A stretch of DNA of 64,000 bases from an uncultured Eubacteriales bacterium. GTDB lineage: Bacteria; Bacillota; Clostridia; Oscillospirales; Oscillospiraceae. Within the stretch, counting starts at the first letter, position 1. Each line of letters begins with the position of its first letter. The stretch spans positions 47,993 to 111,992 of the forward strand of contig UREY01000004.1 in the NCBI GenBank assembly GCA_900546915.1. The letters are read 5' to 3'. Shown piece after piece: positions 42,876 to 51,872 of the stretch. The position numbers and the translations under genes were made by a program. Below the pieces are notes generated by a model that was not told the origin of the DNA, did not search any database, and worked only from the letters and a program-made list of their open reading frames with translations.

Positions 42876-43732
42876 GCCAAACCCTGCGCGAAGGCGCTTT
42901 TGCCAAAATCAATTTGACGTTGGATGTGTTGGGCAAGCGGCCCGACGGATACCATAATATAGAATCCGTGATGCAGACCATCTCCATCCGGGATGACGTG
43001 GAGCTGGAGATCGGCACCGGCAAGCCCTGGACCCTGACCTGCGGCGCAGAGGGAGTCCCCCAGGACGAGACCAACCTGGCCTGGCGCGCGGCAGAGGTGT
43101 TTTGCCGGGCGTCCGGCCGGGACCCGGAGGGGCTGTCTATCCGGATTGTCAAGCGGATTCCCACCCAGGCGGGACTGGGCGGCGGAAGCGCCGACGCCGG
43201 AGCGGTGCTCCGGGCCCTCAACCGGTATTATGCTTATCCCTTTTCCGTTTATGCCCTGGCGGAGCTGGGCGCGGAGGTGGGAAGCGACGTGTCCTTTTGC
43301 ACCTTAGGCGGCACCGCCCTATGTCAGGGCCGGGGAGAGCGGCTGAGAAAGCTGCCGGATTTGACGGAGGCGCTTTTTGTGGTGTGCAAGCCGGATTTTT
43401 CCGTCTCCACGCCGGAGCTGTACCGTCGGCTGGATGAGACCGCCATCCCCCGCCGGCCCAATCAGACCGCCATGGAAGCGGCCATTGTCCAGGGGGATTT
43501 GGGGGCCGTGGCCCAGCAGCTGTGCAATGTCTTTGAGCCCGTGGTGACGGCGGAGCACCTGGAGCTGAATTATATCAAGTCGCTGATGAATTCCTACGGG
43601 GCCTTGGGCTTTGCCATGACCGGCTCCGGCTCTGCCGTATACGCCATGGTTCCCTCTTTTGAATACGCGGCGGTGCTTTGCGCCATGCTGAAGGACAATT
43701 ATCCCCAGGTTTTTATTGCCAAAACTGTATAA
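42872..43732 (+). CDS. ispE: 4-diphosphocytidyl-2-C-methyl-D-erythritol kinase
   Basis: 286 residues, GHMP kinase. Motifs: FAKINLTLDVLGKRPDGYHNIESVMQ (split by its family pattern KINLxLxVxGKRxDGYH), the ATP loop RIPTQAGLGGGSADAGAVL and the C-terminal MTGSGSAVYA. Phosphorylates CDP-ME in the MEP pathway; ispD and ispF lie 25 kb away. The start is a GTG in the DUF1015 stop (GTGA), with GGAAGGAAG upstream. Its last codons overlap a sigma-F-like -35 box for spoIIR. Confidence 0.95.
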   Translation: MSQTLREGAFAKINLTLDVLGKRPDGYHNIESVMQTISIRDDVELEIGTGKPWTLTCGAEGVPQDETNLAWRAAEVFCRASGRDPEGLSIRIVKRIPTQAGLGGGSADAGAVLRALNRYYAYPFSVYALAELGAEVGSDVSFCTLGGTALCQGRGERLRKLPDLTEALFVVCKPDFSVSTPELYRRLDETAIPRRPNQTAMEAAIVQGDLGAVAQQLCNVFEPVVTAEHLELNYIKSLMNSYGALGFAMTGSGSAVYAMVPSFEYAAVLCAMLKDNYPQVFIAKTV

Positions 43733-43756
43733 TTTTTTCGGTTGCCGTCCATACTG
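43727..43756 (+). promoter_or_regulatory. Sigma-F-like promoter of spoIIR
   Basis: GTATA (43727-43731) matches the forespore sigma-F -35 pattern GYATA; 15 nt later GTCCATACTG (43747-43756) matches the -10 pattern GGnnAnAHTR in all but one fixed position. In Bacillus subtilis spoIIR is transcribed by sigma-F, so the match is in the expected place. Recognised by eye only. Confidence 0.55.
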
Positions 43757-43777
43757 TGAGAAATTGCGGATGGACGG
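43745..43777 (+). promoter_or_regulatory. Hairpin burying the spoIIR ribosome site
   Basis: CCGTCCAT (43745-43752) and ATGGACGG (43770-43777) form a perfect 8-bp stem. The Shine-Dalgarno GGACGGTGA (43772-43780) lies in the 3' arm. A transcript reading through from ispE would contain the whole hairpin; one started near 43763 from the sigma-F-like promoter would not. Confidence 0.55.
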
Positions 43778-43785
43778 TGACTTTT

Positions 43786-44400
43786 ATGGCGCACTTTTGG
43801 AGACGGCTGGGAATTTTGGCCCTGGCGGCGGGGGCTGTGACCTGGGGGGCGGGGCTGCTCCGGGACAGCAAAGCGCTGGAAGAGAATCTGGTGCGGCTGC
43901 ACGTGGTGGCCAACTCCGATTCCCAGGAGGACCAGGACCTAAAGCTCCAGGTCCGGGACGCGGTGGTGGAGCAGCTGAACCAGGTGATGGGGACGCTGGA
44001 CTCGGCGCAGGCGGCCAAGGATTTCCTGTCGGCCCATTTGACGGAGATTCAGCAGACGGCCAACGAGGTGCTGCAGGAGGCGGGATCCCAGCTGAAGGCT
44101 CAGGTGAGTTTGGCTTTGGAGGAGTTCCCCACCCGGGTGTATGATACCTTCCAGCTGCCTGCCGGGCTGTATGAGGCTCTGCGCATTACCATCGGAGAAG
44201 GGGAAGGGCACAATTGGTGGTGTGTGGTGTTTCCCACCCTGTGCGTTCCGGCTTCCTCCGAGGGCTTCCAGGAGACGGCCGAGGCGGCCGGTCTCTCCGA
44301 CCGGTTGGCCGGAACGCTGACCCAGGACAGCGGCGGATATGAGATTCGGTTCCGGCTTCTGGATTGGCTGGGTCAGGTGAAGAACTGGTTTCACGGCTGA
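43786..44400 (+). CDS. spoIIR: Stage II sporulation protein R
   Basis: 204 residues. A membrane/signal segment (LGILALAAGAVTWGAGLL, about 8-25) precedes the SpoIIR signature LVRLHVVANSDSQEDQDLKLQVRDAVV and the C-terminal EGHNWWCVVFPTLC. SpoIIR is secreted from the forespore and triggers SpoIIGA to process pro-sigma-E in the mother cell. It marks the organism as carrying the sporulation programme. Start at the ATG after GGACGGTGA. The next gene, addB, begins 44 nt later. Confidence 0.95.
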   Translation: MAHFWRRLGILALAAGAVTWGAGLLRDSKALEENLVRLHVVANSDSQEDQDLKLQVRDAVVEQLNQVMGTLDSAQAAKDFLSAHLTEIQQTANEVLQEAGSQLKAQVSLALEEFPTRVYDTFQLPAGLYEALRITIGEGEGHNWWCVVFPTLCVPASSEGFQETAEAAGLSDRLAGTLTQDSGGYEIRFRLLDWLGQVKNWFHG

Positions 44401-44444
44401 TTTGTCGGCGGGACGGAGGATTTGAAGCGATAAGAGGTGAAAAC

Positions 44445-47400
44445 ATGCTGCAATTGCGATTGGGTACCAATTGGCGGCAGAATCGGGACGAGATGCTGCG
44501 TCTTTTGAGCCGGGATGTGGCCGACTGCGCCGGAAACCGGATTCTGCTGGTTCCGGAACAGACGTCCCACGACTATGAGCGGCGGCTTTGCAGCCGGGCC
44601 GGGGACACGGCCAGCCGGTACGCCGAGGTGCTGAGCTTTACCCGCCTGGCCGGCCGGGTGTTTGCCCGGATGGGCGGCGGGGCGGAGCCCGTCCTGGACG
44701 GCGGCGGCCGGATTTTGGCTATGGCCGCTGCGGCCGAAGAGCTGCGCGCCGGATTGAAGGCCTATGCCGCCGTAGGCGCCAGGCCCGAATTTCTGTCGGA
44801 GTTGGTGGCGGCTGTGGACGAGTTTAAAAGCTGCCGGGTGACGCCGGAGTCCCTGCGGGCTGCGGCGGAGCGGACCGAGGGCGTCTTGCCGGAAAAGCTC
44901 CGGGAGCTGTCTCTGCTTTTGGAGGCTTATGACGGCATCTGCGCCGGTTTTGGCCGGGACCCTAGGGACCGGATGACCAAACTGCTGGAGCAAATGGAAG
45001 CCGGGGAGTTTGCCCGGGAGCATGTGTTTTACATAGACGGCTTTTCGGATTTTACCGGGCAGGAGCTGGCCATTTTGGGCCACCTGATCGCCTGTTCTCC
45101 CCAAGTGACCGTGAGCCTGGTTTGCGACGGGCCCGGGTCTCAGACGGCGGGTATGGAGCTGGCCGGGGAGACGGCCGGGGCTTTGCTGCAGCTGGCGGCC
45201 CGGGCCGGGATTCCGGCGGAGAAGATTCTCCTGCCGGATCCCGAGGAAGGGGAACCCTTGGGGCGGATGCGGCGCGGGCTGCTGGCCGGTCCCCCGGCGC
45301 AGATACCGGGACTGGAGCTATGCGCCCGGACGGTTCGTCTGGAGTCGGTACGCCAGGAGTGCGTCTTTGCGGCGGCGGAGATTCGCCGCTGGACCCAGGC
45401 CGGAGGCCGGTACCGGGATGTGGCCCTGGTGTGCGCGGACCTGCCTCGGTATGAGCCGGTGCTGCGTCAGGTCCTGGACCGGTACGGGATCCCGGCCTAC
45501 TTTGCCGGAAGGGAGGACATCCTTTGCAAGCCGGTGCCGGATGCGATTTTGACTGCCCTGGAGGCGGTGTGCGACGGCCTGGACCGGGGGCCGGTACTTC
45601 GGTATTTGAAGTCTGTCCTGTCGCCGCTGGCCCCGGCGGCCTGTGACCGCCTGGAGAACTATGCCGTCGCCTGGGGCCTGCGGGGCAGATCCTGGGGCGA
45701 GGACTTTACCCGCCATCCCCGGGGGCTGGGGCTTTCCTGGGAGCCGGAGGACGAGGCGGAGCTGGCGGAGCTGAACCGGAGCCGGATTGCGGGGGTTATG
45801 CCCCTGGTCCGCCTGCAGAAAGCCCTGGGCGCAGCGGGGACGGTCCTGGAGCAGCTGCAGGCCGTTTACGCTTTCCTGGAGGAGGTTCAGGCGGCCCGGC
45901 GGCTGGAGGAGCTGGCGGCGGCCTTTGAGGCGGCGGGGGACCGGCGCAGCGCCCAGGAGCAGGAGCAGCTTTGGGAGATTCTGGTAGGGGCCATGGAACA
46001 GATGGCGGCGCTTCTGGGGAGCCGGGTCCGGGATTTGGACGGCTTTGTCCGGCTGTTCCGCCTGCTGCTGAGCCAGTATCAGGTGGGCACCATTCCCCAG
46101 ACGCTGGACAGCGTGACCGTGGGCGGCGTCGCCGCCATGCGGCGGCAGGAGGCCCGGCGCGTTTATCTGCTGGGCGCCCAGGAGGGCTTTCTGCCCCAGG
46201 CCGGTGCGGGGGGCATGGTGCTCACCGAGCCGGAGCGGCGGAGGCTGATGGATTTGGGGCTGCCCCTGACGGCGGATTTGTACCGGCAGCTGGAGCAGGA
46301 GACGGCGGGAATTTATGCCGTTGCCGCCGGGGCCGGTGGGTTTTTCTGCATGACCTGCGGCGACGGCCAGCCGGCTGCCGCCTTTCGCCGCCTGGCCCGG
46401 ATGCTGGGGCGGCAGGCGGAGCCGGAGGCGCTTCCTCCGGAGGATCGGGTGGCCGACGTCTGGGATGCCGGGGCCGGTCTGGCCCGGCAGGATCAGGCGC
46501 CGCCCCAGGCGGAGGAGGCGTGGCGGCAGGTGCGCGCCGGGGCCCGGTATGCCTTGGGCCGGCTGACGCCGGAGACCATCCGGGGACTCTACGGCGACCG
46601 GCTGCAGCTTTCGGCCTCTCAGGTTGACCGGGCGGCTTCCTGCCGGTTCGCCTATTTTATGCAGTATGGGCTTCGGGCAAGGGAGAGAAAGGAAATCACC
46701 GTGGACCCGGCGGAGTTCGGCACCTTTGTGCATGATGTGCTGGAGCATACCGCCCGGGACGTGTGCCGGGCCGGAGGCTTCAGCCGGGTGAGCCTGGAAC
46801 GGACCCAGGCGATGGCGGAGGAGCACGCCAGACGGTACTGCCGGGAGCGCTTTTCCGGCCTGGAACGGACCAGCCGTCAGGATTATTTGCTGGAGCGAAA
46901 TATGCGGGAGCTTCAGGCGGTGGTCCGGGAGCTGTGGGAGGAGCTGGCGCAGTCCCGGTTCCAACCGGCGGGCTTTGAGGTCCGGTTCGGCCCCGGCGGC
47001 GCCATGCCCGCGGTGGAAATTCCCGGCTGCGCCATGCCGGCGCAGCTCCGGGGCTTTGTGGACCGGCTGGACCTGTACCGGCGGGACGGGGAAACCTATG
47101 TCCGGGTGGTGGATTACAAAACCGGCCGGAAGGATTTTGACTATTGCGATGTGCTCCACGGTTTGGGGCTGCAGATGCTGCTGTACCTCTTCGCCCTGGA
47201 GGACAGCGGGCGGGCCTATTTGGGCGTGAGTCCGGAGGCGGCGGGCGTTCTGTATTTTCCCGCCCGGGCTCCGGTGCTGCCCGCCGACGGCCCGGTGGAG
47301 GCGGAGCAGGCGCGTCTTCTGCGGCAGAAGGAGGCCCGGCGAAAGGGCCTGGTGCTGGCCGACGAAGCGGTGCTGCAGGCGATGGACGCAGGGGAGGAGT

Positions 47401-47702
47401 CCCGGTTTTTGCCGGTGAAGCGGAGCAAAACCGGGGCGCTCACCGGCGATTTGGCAACGGAAGGACAGCTGAGGCAGCTGAAGGACTATGTGTTCCGGCT
47501 TCTGGCCCGCCTGGTGGACGGCATCGCCGGGGGACAGGTGGAGCCCAACCCTTATGTTCGAGGTAACCGGGATGCTTGCCGTTTCTGCGCCTACGCGTCT
47601 GCCTGCCATTTGGACCTGTGGGGTGAGCCTCGGGTTTACCGGGCGGTGAGCGCGGCGGAATTCTGGGAGCAGGTGGAAAAGGAGGGGAAGGACCATGGCT
47701 GA
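44445..47702 (+). CDS. addB: ATP-dependent nuclease subunit B
   Basis: 1085 residues. The C-terminal RecB-like nuclease has VVDYKTGRKDF, and the Fe-S cluster cysteines SCRFAYF plus CRFCAYASAC are in the AddB-specific arrangement that holds the 4Fe-4S staple. The central inactive helicase core is recognisable by RRQEARRVYLLGAQEGFLPQ and PQTLDSVTVG. The N terminus (LRLGTNWRQNRDEM) lacks the GxxGxGK[ST] loop that many AddB proteins keep. With AddA it resects double-strand breaks. GAGGTGA ribosome site; ends 8 nt inside addA. Confidence 0.93.
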   Translation: MLQLRLGTNWRQNRDEMLRLLSRDVADCAGNRILLVPEQTSHDYERRLCSRAGDTASRYAEVLSFTRLAGRVFARMGGGAEPVLDGGGRILAMAAAAEELRAGLKAYAAVGARPEFLSELVAAVDEFKSCRVTPESLRAAAERTEGVLPEKLRELSLLLEAYDGICAGFGRDPRDRMTKLLEQMEAGEFAREHVFYIDGFSDFTGQELAILGHLIACSPQVTVSLVCDGPGSQTAGMELAGETAGALLQLAARAGIPAEKILLPDPEEGEPLGRMRRGLLAGPPAQIPGLELCARTVRLESVRQECVFAAAEIRRWTQAGGRYRDVALVCADLPRYEPVLRQVLDRYGIPAYFAGREDILCKPVPDAILTALEAVCDGLDRGPVLRYLKSVLSPLAPAACDRLENYAVAWGLRGRSWGEDFTRHPRGLGLSWEPEDEAELAELNRSRIAGVMPLVRLQKALGAAGTVLEQLQAVYAFLEEVQAARRLEELAAAFEAAGDRRSAQEQEQLWEILVGAMEQMAALLGSRVRDLDGFVRLFRLLLSQYQVGTIPQTLDSVTVGGVAAMRRQEARRVYLLGAQEGFLPQAGAGGMVLTEPERRRLMDLGLPLTADLYRQLEQETAGIYAVAAGAGGFFCMTCGDGQPAAAFRRLARMLGRQAEPEALPPEDRVADVWDAGAGLARQDQAPPQAEEAWRQVRAGARYALGRLTPETIRGLYGDRLQLSASQVDRAASCRFAYFMQYGLRARERKEITVDPAEFGTFVHDVLEHTARDVCRAGGFSRVSLERTQAMAEEHARRYCRERFSGLERTSRQDYLLERNMRELQAVVRELWEELAQSRFQPAGFEVRFGPGGAMPAVEIPGCAMPAQLRGFVDRLDLYRRDGETYVRVVDYKTGRKDFDYCDVLHGLGLQMLLYLFALEDSGRAYLGVSPEAAGVLYFPARAPVLPADGPVEAEQARLLRQKEARRKGLVLADEAVLQAMDAGEESRFLPVKRSKTGALTGDLATEGQLRQLKDYVFRLLARLVDGIAGGQVEPNPYVRGNRDACRFCAYASACHLDLWGEPRVYRAVSAAEFWEQVEKEGKDHG

Positions 47703-50700
47703 GACCTTGACCAAGGCCCAGCGGGCGGCGGTGGAAAACCGGGGCGGCCCGCTGCTGGTGGCCGCCGCCGCCGGGTCCGGAAAAACCAAGGTGCTGGTAG
47801 ACCGGCTCATGGGCTACCTTTGCCAGGCGCAGGACCCGGCGAATCTGGATGAATTTCTGATTATTACATACACCAGGGCCGCCGCCTCGGAGCTTCGGGG
47901 AAAAATCGGCGCCCGGCTCACAGAGCTTCTGGCGCAGCACCCGGAAAACCGTCATTTGCAGCGTCAGGTCCAGCGGCTGTATCTGGCGAAAATCTCCACG
48001 GTCCATGCGTTTTGCGGGGAGCTGCTGCGGGAATACGCCTTTGCCCTGGAGCTGCCCGGAGATTTTCGGGTAGCGGACGAGCCGGAGTGCCAGGAGCTGC
48101 GGCTGCGGGCCATGGAAACGGTTTTGGAAGCGGCCTATGGACAGATTGACGCCTCCCCTGCGCTGCAGGCCTTTGTGGATACCCAGGGCTTCGGACGGGA
48201 TGACCGGGCGGTTCCGGAAATTGTGGCCGCCATATACGACGCCGCCCGGTGCCACCTCCGGCCGGAGGATTGGCTGGAGGGCTGCCTGGCCCGGCAGGAA
48301 GGGCTGCACGACGCGGCGGACACTCCCTGGGGCCGGTATCTCGCCGACCGGCTTTTGAATTATCTGGAGCAGCAGGGGGCGCTGCTCCGCCGAGCCGCCG
48401 CTCTGGCGCAGACACAGGAGGATTTGGGCCCCAAGTACGGCCCTGTGTTGCAGGAAAATCTCCGGCAGCTGGAGCAGCTCCGGGCCTGCCGGACCTGGGA
48501 GGAAATCCGCGCAAACCGGATTGTGGATTTTGGACGCCTGCCTCCCGTGCGCAAGCCCCGGGATCCGGACCTGGCCGATACGGTCAAGGCGCTGCGGAAG
48601 GCGTGCTGGGAGGGACTCAAGGAGCGGCAGGCGCCCTTTGCCCTGGAGTCCCGGCAGCTCATCGGAGATCTGGACCGGTCGTATCCGGCCCTGCAGGGCC
48701 TGGTGCAGCTGGTGCGGGATTTTGCCCGGGCGTACCGGCAGGAGAAAGACCGGCGCCGGGTGCTGGATTTTGGGGATCTGGAGCACCGAACCCTGGAGCT
48801 GCTGCTGGGCCGGGGAATGTCGGGTCCCACCCGGGCGGCCCGGGAGACCGGCCGGCGGTTTCGGGAGATTATGGTGGATGAGTACCAGGACACCAACGAG
48901 GTGCAGGATTGCATTTTTCAGGCGCTTTCCCAGGAGCGGGGCAATTGCTTCCTGGTGGGAGATGTGAAGCAGTCCATATACCGGTTCCGCCTGGCCGACC
49001 CTGGAATTTTTTTGGAGAAATACAGGGAGTTTGCTCCGGCGGAGCAGGCGGAGCCGGGGCAGGGGAGGAAGATCCTTCTTTCTGAAAATTTCCGCTCCGG
49101 GGGCGAAATCCTGGAGGCGGCCAACCATGTGTTCCGATGCGCCATGTCTCCGGATGTGGGGGGACTGGAATACGGACAGGAGGAGGCCCTGCGGCAGGGC
49201 GTTTGTCATGTCCCCTTGCCGCAGCCGGCGGTGGAGCTTCACGGCATCCAGCTGACGCCGGGCCCCGATGGGCAGGGGGCGGATCAGTACGAGACGGAAG
49301 CCCGGTTTGTGGCGGAGCGAATCGAGGCTTTGCTCCGGGAGCCGGCCATGATCCGCCAGGCAGATGCGCTGCGTCCCGTGCGCCCGGGGGACGTGGTCAT
49401 CCTGCTTCGCTCTCCCGGCAGCAGCGCCGGCATATACCGCAGAGCCCTGGAGGCCCGGGGGATTCCCGTGGCGGCGGGGACGGGGGGCAGCGTGTTGGAC
49501 ACCGGTGAGGCGGAGGTCCTCCTGGCGCTGCTTCGGGTTCTGGACAATCCCCTTCAGGATATTCCGCTGGAGGCGGTTCTGGCGAGCCCTGTGTTCCGGT
49601 TTACGGCGGACCATCTGGGCAGAATGCGGGCGGCCCACCGGGAAGGCAGCCTGTTTGAGGCGTTGACCGGGGCGGCGGAGGCCGGGGACCGGCAGGCCGG
49701 GGCCTGCCTGGCGCTGCTGGATTCCCTCCGGCAGACGGCCCGGCTGGAGACCCTGACCCGACTGCTGGAGAAGATCTATGCGCAGACGCATATGGAGGCG
49801 GTGTTTGCCGCCATGGAGGGCGGTGAGAGGCGCAGGAAGAACCTGGAATTCCTGTATGAGACCGCCGCAGCCTTTGAGCAAGGGGGACGGCGGGACCTGT
49901 CCCAATTTTTGGCCCACCTGGACAGCCTGGCAAGGCGAGGCCTACAGCCGGAGCAGACCGGCGGGACGCCGGATGCGGTTCAGATTCTCAGCATTCACAA
50001 ATCCAAGGGACTGGAATATCCGGTGGTCTTTCTCTGCAACCTCTCTGCCGCCTTCAACCGGGAGGAGCTTCGGGCGAACGTGCTGGTGGACTCCCAGCTG
50101 GGCATCGGCTGCAGCGCCCTGGACCGGGAAAACCGTCTGCGGTATCCGACCCTGGCCAAAAGAGCCATTGCTCAGAAGCTCCAGGCGGAGCACAGATCCG
50201 AGGAGCTGCGGGTTTTGTATGTGGCGATGACCCGGGCCAAGGACATGCTGATCATGACCTACGCCTCCCGGTACTTAACCCGGCGGCTGGAGGCCGTTGC
50301 CCGGCAGGTGATGCCCACCGGCAACGTCATGCTGGCGCAGGAGGCGGACTGCCTGGGCCACTGGGTTCTGATGGCTGCCATGACGCGTACAGAGGCGGGG
50401 GCGTTTTTTGAGCGGGCCGGGCGGCCGGAGGAAACCGTGGTGGGAGCGTATCCCTGGAGCATTCGCTTTCACGAGCGGGGGCCCGGGGCGGATGCGGCTC
50501 CGGTAGAACAGCCGGTTCCCAGCCGGGAGCCGGAGACGCCGCCGGACCTGGGAGCGCTGCTGTCCTTCCGGTATCCCTATGCTGCGGCGGCCGGTGCGCC
50601 GTCTAAAATTACGGCGACCCAGCTCAAGGGAAGGGAGCTGGATGAGGAGGCGGCGGAACGGGCGGCGCCGGCGGCGTCGGTGGGGCCCCGGCGGTGGCGG

Positions 50701-51264
50701 CAGCCGGTGTTTTTGTCGGAGCGTCCCCTGGATGGACGGGAAATCGGTACGGCGACGCACCTGGCGATGCAATACATCCGCTATGAGGCCTGTACGGACG
50801 CCGGGCGCGTGGAGGAAGAGCTGTCTCGTTTGGAGTCGGAGGGATTTCTCACGGCCCGGCAGGTCCGGGCGGTAAACCGCGCCTGGATTGCGTCGTTTTT
50901 TCAAACGGAGCTGGGAAGGCGGCTGCAGACGGGGATAGACGTGTTGCGGGAGTTCAAGTTTTCCCTTTTGGCAGACGGCGAAATGCTGCAGGAGGAGCTG
51001 GCAGGTGAAAAGCTGCTGCTGCAGGGCGTGGTGGATTGCTGCCTGACCGAAGGCGAGGGCCTGACCGTTTTGGACTTTAAGACGGACCGGGTCCGCCCCG
51101 GGGGAGAGGCAGCGGCCGCAGCCCGTTACGCCGTGCAGGTGCAGACATACGGCCGGGCCTTAAGCCGGATTTTCGGAAGACCGGTGAAAGCGCTGCTGCT
51201 GTATTTCTTTCAAACCGGCGGTCTGATTCGGATTCCGGCCGAAGCCGGGGAGGAAGACGGCTGA
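47695..51264 (+). CDS. addA: ATP-dependent helicase/nuclease subunit A
   Basis: 1189 residues, UvrD-type helicase with nuclease tail. Walker A AAAAGSGKTKVLVDR at about 23-37, IITYTRAAASELRGKI (motif Ia), STVHAFCGELLREYA, VDEYQDTNEVQDCIFQ (Walker B), VGDVKQSIYRFRLADP, LSIHKSKGLEYPVVFL and VLYVAMTRAKDMLIMTY; the nuclease has TVLDFKTDRV with QVQTYGRAL. Works with AddB in break repair. AGGAGGGG near its ATG lies in the end of addB. A strong terminator follows. Confidence 0.96.
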   Translation: MAETLTKAQRAAVENRGGPLLVAAAAGSGKTKVLVDRLMGYLCQAQDPANLDEFLIITYTRAAASELRGKIGARLTELLAQHPENRHLQRQVQRLYLAKISTVHAFCGELLREYAFALELPGDFRVADEPECQELRLRAMETVLEAAYGQIDASPALQAFVDTQGFGRDDRAVPEIVAAIYDAARCHLRPEDWLEGCLARQEGLHDAADTPWGRYLADRLLNYLEQQGALLRRAAALAQTQEDLGPKYGPVLQENLRQLEQLRACRTWEEIRANRIVDFGRLPPVRKPRDPDLADTVKALRKACWEGLKERQAPFALESRQLIGDLDRSYPALQGLVQLVRDFARAYRQEKDRRRVLDFGDLEHRTLELLLGRGMSGPTRAARETGRRFREIMVDEYQDTNEVQDCIFQALSQERGNCFLVGDVKQSIYRFRLADPGIFLEKYREFAPAEQAEPGQGRKILLSENFRSGGEILEAANHVFRCAMSPDVGGLEYGQEEALRQGVCHVPLPQPAVELHGIQLTPGPDGQGADQYETEARFVAERIEALLREPAMIRQADALRPVRPGDVVILLRSPGSSAGIYRRALEARGIPVAAGTGGSVLDTGEAEVLLALLRVLDNPLQDIPLEAVLASPVFRFTADHLGRMRAAHREGSLFEALTGAAEAGDRQAGACLALLDSLRQTARLETLTRLLEKIYAQTHMEAVFAAMEGGERRRKNLEFLYETAAAFEQGGRRDLSQFLAHLDSLARRGLQPEQTGGTPDAVQILSIHKSKGLEYPVVFLCNLSAAFNREELRANVLVDSQLGIGCSALDRENRLRYPTLAKRAIAQKLQAEHRSEELRVLYVAMTRAKDMLIMTYASRYLTRRLEAVARQVMPTGNVMLAQEADCLGHWVLMAAMTRTEAGAFFERAGRPEETVVGAYPWSIRFHERGPGADAAPVEQPVPSREPETPPDLGALLSFRYPYAAAAGAPSKITATQLKGRELDEEAAERAAPAASVGPRRWRQPVFLSERPLDGREIGTATHLAMQYIRYEACTDAGRVEEELSRLESEGFLTARQVRAVNRAWIASFFQTELGRRLQTGIDVLREFKFSLLADGEMLQEELAGEKLLLQGVVDCCLTEGEGLTVLDFKTDRVRPGGEAAAAARYAVQVQTYGRALSRIFGRPVKALLLYFFQTGGLIRIPAEAGEEDG

Positions 51265-51285
51265 CGTCCGGTGCGCCGGGGATTT

Positions 51286-51317
51286 GGTCCGGGCCGAAAA
51301 CGGCCCGGGCCTTTTTT
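51286..51317 (+). terminator. Terminator of the addBA unit
   Basis: GGTCCGGGCCG (51286-51296) and CGGCCCGGGCC (51301-51311) pair over 11 bp (one T-G) around AAAA, followed by TTTTTT. Confidence 0.93.
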
Positions 51318-51392
51318 ACGCCTAAAAAAACGCCGCCTCCTGCAGCGTTTTCTCCTTCCAAAGCGTTATATTTCATGAAAGGAGGCCAGACC

Positions 51393-51872
51393 ATGGAACA
51401 CAAGTCCCGCCGGCCGGTGGACTGGGAGGCTTTTGTCCTCCGTTACGAGACCAAGCTGTACCGCACCGCTCTGGCCATTTTGGGCGACGCCCAGGAGGCG
51501 GAGGACGCGGTCCAGGATACATTTCTCCGCTATCTGGAAAAAGCGCCGGTCTTTTCCTGCCCGGCGCAGGAGGCGGCCTGGATGACCCGGGTGACCGTAA
51601 ACCGGTGCATCAGCCTGCTCCGCTCCCCCTGGCGCCGCCGGATGGAGCCGCTGCCTCCGGAGCTGCCGGCTCGGGAAGCCGAGGCCCGGGAGCTGGAGGA
51701 GCTGTACCGCCTTCCGCCTCAGGACCGGGCCGCCATACATCTATATTATTACGAGGGCTATTCCACAGGAGAAATGGCCTCCATCCTGGGCATGTCCCCC
51801 GGCTCGGTCCGCTCCCGTCTGGCCCGGGCCAGAGCGAAGCTGAAATTGCTGTTGGAAGGAGAATCCACATGA
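51393..51872 (+). CDS. ECF-type RNA polymerase sigma factor
   Basis: 159 residues: sigma-2 region YETKLYRTALAILGDAQEAEDAVQDTFLRYLEK (conserved core DAEDxxQ-like) at about 15-48 and sigma-4 region LPPQDRAAIHLYYYEGYSTGEMASIL plus SVRSRLARAR at about 107-150; no sigma-3. Such factors serve envelope or stress regulons. AAAGGAGG lies 7 nt before the ATG. AGCGTT occurs twice (51344 and 51362) 18 bp apart in its leader, but no known ECF promoter form is clear. The next gene overlaps by 4 nt and is its likely regulator. Confidence 0.9.
   Translation: MEHKSRRPVDWEAFVLRYETKLYRTALAILGDAQEAEDAVQDTFLRYLEKAPVFSCPAQEAAWMTRVTVNRCISLLRSPWRRRMEPLPPELPAREAEARELEELYRLPPQDRAAIHLYYYEGYSTGEMASILGMSPGSVRSRLARARAKLKLLLEGEST

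Noticed and set aside
45318-49917. Long minus-strand frames opposite addB and addA
   Set aside because: Both are low-information antisense frames (Gln/Leu/Pro-rich) opposite proteins with complete helicase/nuclease motifs.
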